Part shown: positions 13,675 through 14,790 of the stretch, piece by piece
Position numbering within the stretch: the first letter of the stretch is position 1
How the letters are laid out: every line of letters begins with the position of its first letter
Assembly (NCBI GenBank): GCA_003557605.1
Contig: PWNW01000171.1
Location: 1-14,790, forward strand
Origin: Spirochaetaceae bacterium
GTDB taxonomy: Bacteria; Spirochaetota; Spirochaetia; PWKH01
DNA length: 14,790 bases
Reading direction: 5' to 3'
The notes under the pieces: model-generated
What the model saw: the letters and a program-made list of their open reading frames with translations, nothing else
Database searches by the model: none
What the model was told of the DNA's origin: nothing
Position numbers and translations under genes: made by a program

Positions 13675-13705
13675 AAAAAAACAGGGCTGTGCAGTACAGC
13701 CCTGT
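13675..13705 (-). terminator. Intrinsic terminator of the symporter gene
   Basis: ACAGGGCTGT (13681-13690) and ACAGCCCTGT (13696-13705) form a perfect 10-bp stem with a GCAGT loop. On the minus strand it is followed directly by a run of T residues (13680-13675). It lies 42 bases after the symporter stop and insulates tpx. A T6 run 7 bases beyond the stem on the plus strand could give weak activity the other way. Confidence 0.88.
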
Positions 13706-13746
13706 TCCTCCCTTTTTTACATGTTACAATTCTAAGAATCCCAGCC

Positions 13747-14790
13747 TCAGCCCCACTTGGCGAGGTCCAGCTCCTTTTCGCTCTTTGCAACCAAGGTGGT
13801 TCCGACCATGTCGCCCGTGACGTTAACACAGGTACGGCCCATGTCCAGGATTGCATCAATACCGAGGATCATGGCGTATGCTGCGGCAACTGCGCTGCCC
13901 GGCTCAACCGGCAGTCCAACAGAATTCAGCACCATAAGCAGCATGATGGCTCCGGCTCCCGGCACTCCTGCGGTTCCTATGGATGCAAGAACTGCAGTCA
14001 GAATAACGGTGAGCTGCTGTACGAGGGACAGCGGCATGCCGATGGCAAATCCGATGAAGATTGCACAGACTCCCTGGTAAATGGCAGTACCGTCCATGTT
14101 GATGGTGGCACCGAGGGGGAGTGTGAAGGAGTAGATATTCTTATGAACTCCAAGTTCCTCTTCAGCCGTCTTCATGGTGATTGGCAGGGTTCCTCCTGAG
14201 CTTCTGGTGACAAAGGCAGTGATCATCGGGGCTCTGGCGCTCTTGAAGAAGTATCCGGATCTCAGCTTATTCAGGGTGAGAAGACCGCCGTAAATAACTA
14301 CCACATGCACGATGTATCCGAGAAATGATGCAAGGGTGACGACTCCAAGGGGTCCGACAGCCCGTGCACCCTGCCGTCCAAAGACGACTGCAATCAGTGC
14401 AAACACACCGATGGGAGCATACTGCATGATTCCGCGTACGATAATGTACATGATCTCAGCGGTGGCATCGAAAACCTTGAACAGGACCTCTGCTGCATCT
14501 TTGATCCGTTTTTCCTTGCTGATCTTCAGATAGGAAATACAGATTCCGAAGAGGATAGCGAAGAAAATCACCGGAAGCACATTTCCTGCAGCGATTGCTC
14601 CGACCACATTCCTGGGAACAATGTTCAGCAGCGTGTCTATCAGACTTGGTGCAGCCAGTTCCCGTCCTCCTGCATCGGCAACACTCGCCAGGTCAAGTCC
14701 CCTTCCTGGCCGGAAGATGTTTCCTGAAAGAAGACCGATAAGCACTGCAAATGCTGAAGTGAGCAGATAAAACAGAATAATCTTGACTCC
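13747..14790 (-). CDS. Dicarboxylate/amino acid:cation symporter, DAACS family (N-terminus beyond window)
   Basis: This is an inner-membrane secondary transporter of the GltP/DctA/GltPh family, taking up acidic amino acids or C4-dicarboxylates with sodium or protons. The 347 visible residues cover most of the protein; roughly the first 60-100 residues lie outside the window. The family core is complete: the HP1 serine motif RSSGGTLP (about residues 196-203 of the visible part), the TM7 NMDGTA (231-236), the HP2 tip AGVPGAGAI, and the TM8 run DMGRTCVNVTGD. The TM8 aspartate and arginine (D316, R319) correspond to GltPh D394 and R397, which bind the substrate amino and side-chain carboxylate groups, so aspartate or glutamate is the first guess. 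No ATG in the visible part is a credible start. A strong terminator follows, so it is transcribed separately from tpx. Confidence 0.93.
   Translation of the reverse strand, partial: GVKIILFYLLTSAFAVLIGLLSGNIFRPGRGLDLASVADAGGRELAAPSLIDTLLNIVPRNVVGAIAAGNVLPVIFFAILFGICISYLKISKEKRIKDAAEVLFKVFDATAEIMYIIVRGIMQYAPIGVFALIAVVFGRQGARAVGPLGVVTLASFLGYIVHVVVIYGGLLTLNKLRSGYFFKSARAPMITAFVTRSSGGTLPITMKTAEEELGVHKNIYSFTLPLGATINMDGTAIYQGVCAIFIGFAIGMPLSLVQQLTVILTAVLASIGTAGVPGAGAIMLLMVLNSVGLPVEPGSAVAAAYAMILGIDAILDMGRTCVNVTGDMVGTTLVAKSEKELDLAKWG

Noticed and set aside
13681..13705. CTGT...ACAG within the hairpin, which looks like an SOS box.
   Set aside because: The spacing is 5 and not 8 bases, and the element is a perfect stem followed by a T-run after the symporter gene, so it is a terminator.
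13591..14199. A 202-codon plus-strand open frame through the tpx start, terminator and symporter end.
   Set aside because: It runs through the terminator hairpin and two genuine genes, and its translation is low-complexity.

Overview
The window is a compact bacterial chromosome segment with tightly packed genes, strong AGGAGG-type ribosome binding sites inside operons, and no RNA genes, insertion sequences or CRISPR arrays that I can see. All but one of the genes belong to well-known housekeeping or stress families. The combination is suggestive of a free-living spirochaete: the carboxyspermidine route to spermidine, exonuclease I outside an obvious enterobacterial setting, and a short-chain-type threonine dehydrogenase paired with Kbl. 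That taxonomic guess is weak (about 0.3), because nothing here is diagnostic.

Region 1 (1-2638) holds an XRE-cupin regulator, cut by the left edge, divergent from a threonine catabolism operon tdh-kbl (L-threonine to glycine and acetyl-CoA). The 112-base space between them carries near-consensus promoters in both directions and a three-half-site GTTCA/TGAAC operator over the tdh -10 box. Region 2 (2623-9268, minus strand) is a five-gene operon speA, carboxy(nor)spermidine dehydrogenase, nspC, speB, sbcB. The first four genes encode arginine to agmatine to putrescine to carboxyspermidine to spermidine. The fifth is exonuclease I, 11 bases behind speB, and its end overlaps the end of kbl.

Region 3 (9397-12722, plus strand) is a DNA-damage block: a SRAP (YedK/HMCES-type) abasic-site protein, umuD and umuC, with a GT2-like glycosyltransferase just behind. 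SRAP and umuD each appear to start on a leaderless transcript with the same promoter-to-ATG geometry. Region 4 (12719-13608, minus strand) is tpx plus a CoA-binding-domain gene that carries a one-base frameshift; a PerR/Fur-like dyad covers the tpx promoter. Region 5 (13675-14790, minus strand) is a dicarboxylate/amino acid:cation symporter, cut by the right edge, with a clear intrinsic terminator.

I found no wholly new system. The most useful leads are the SRAP/umuD leaderless promoter pair, the XRE-cupin operator, exonuclease I inside the polyamine operon, the PerR-like site at tpx, and the frameshift in the CoA-binding gene.
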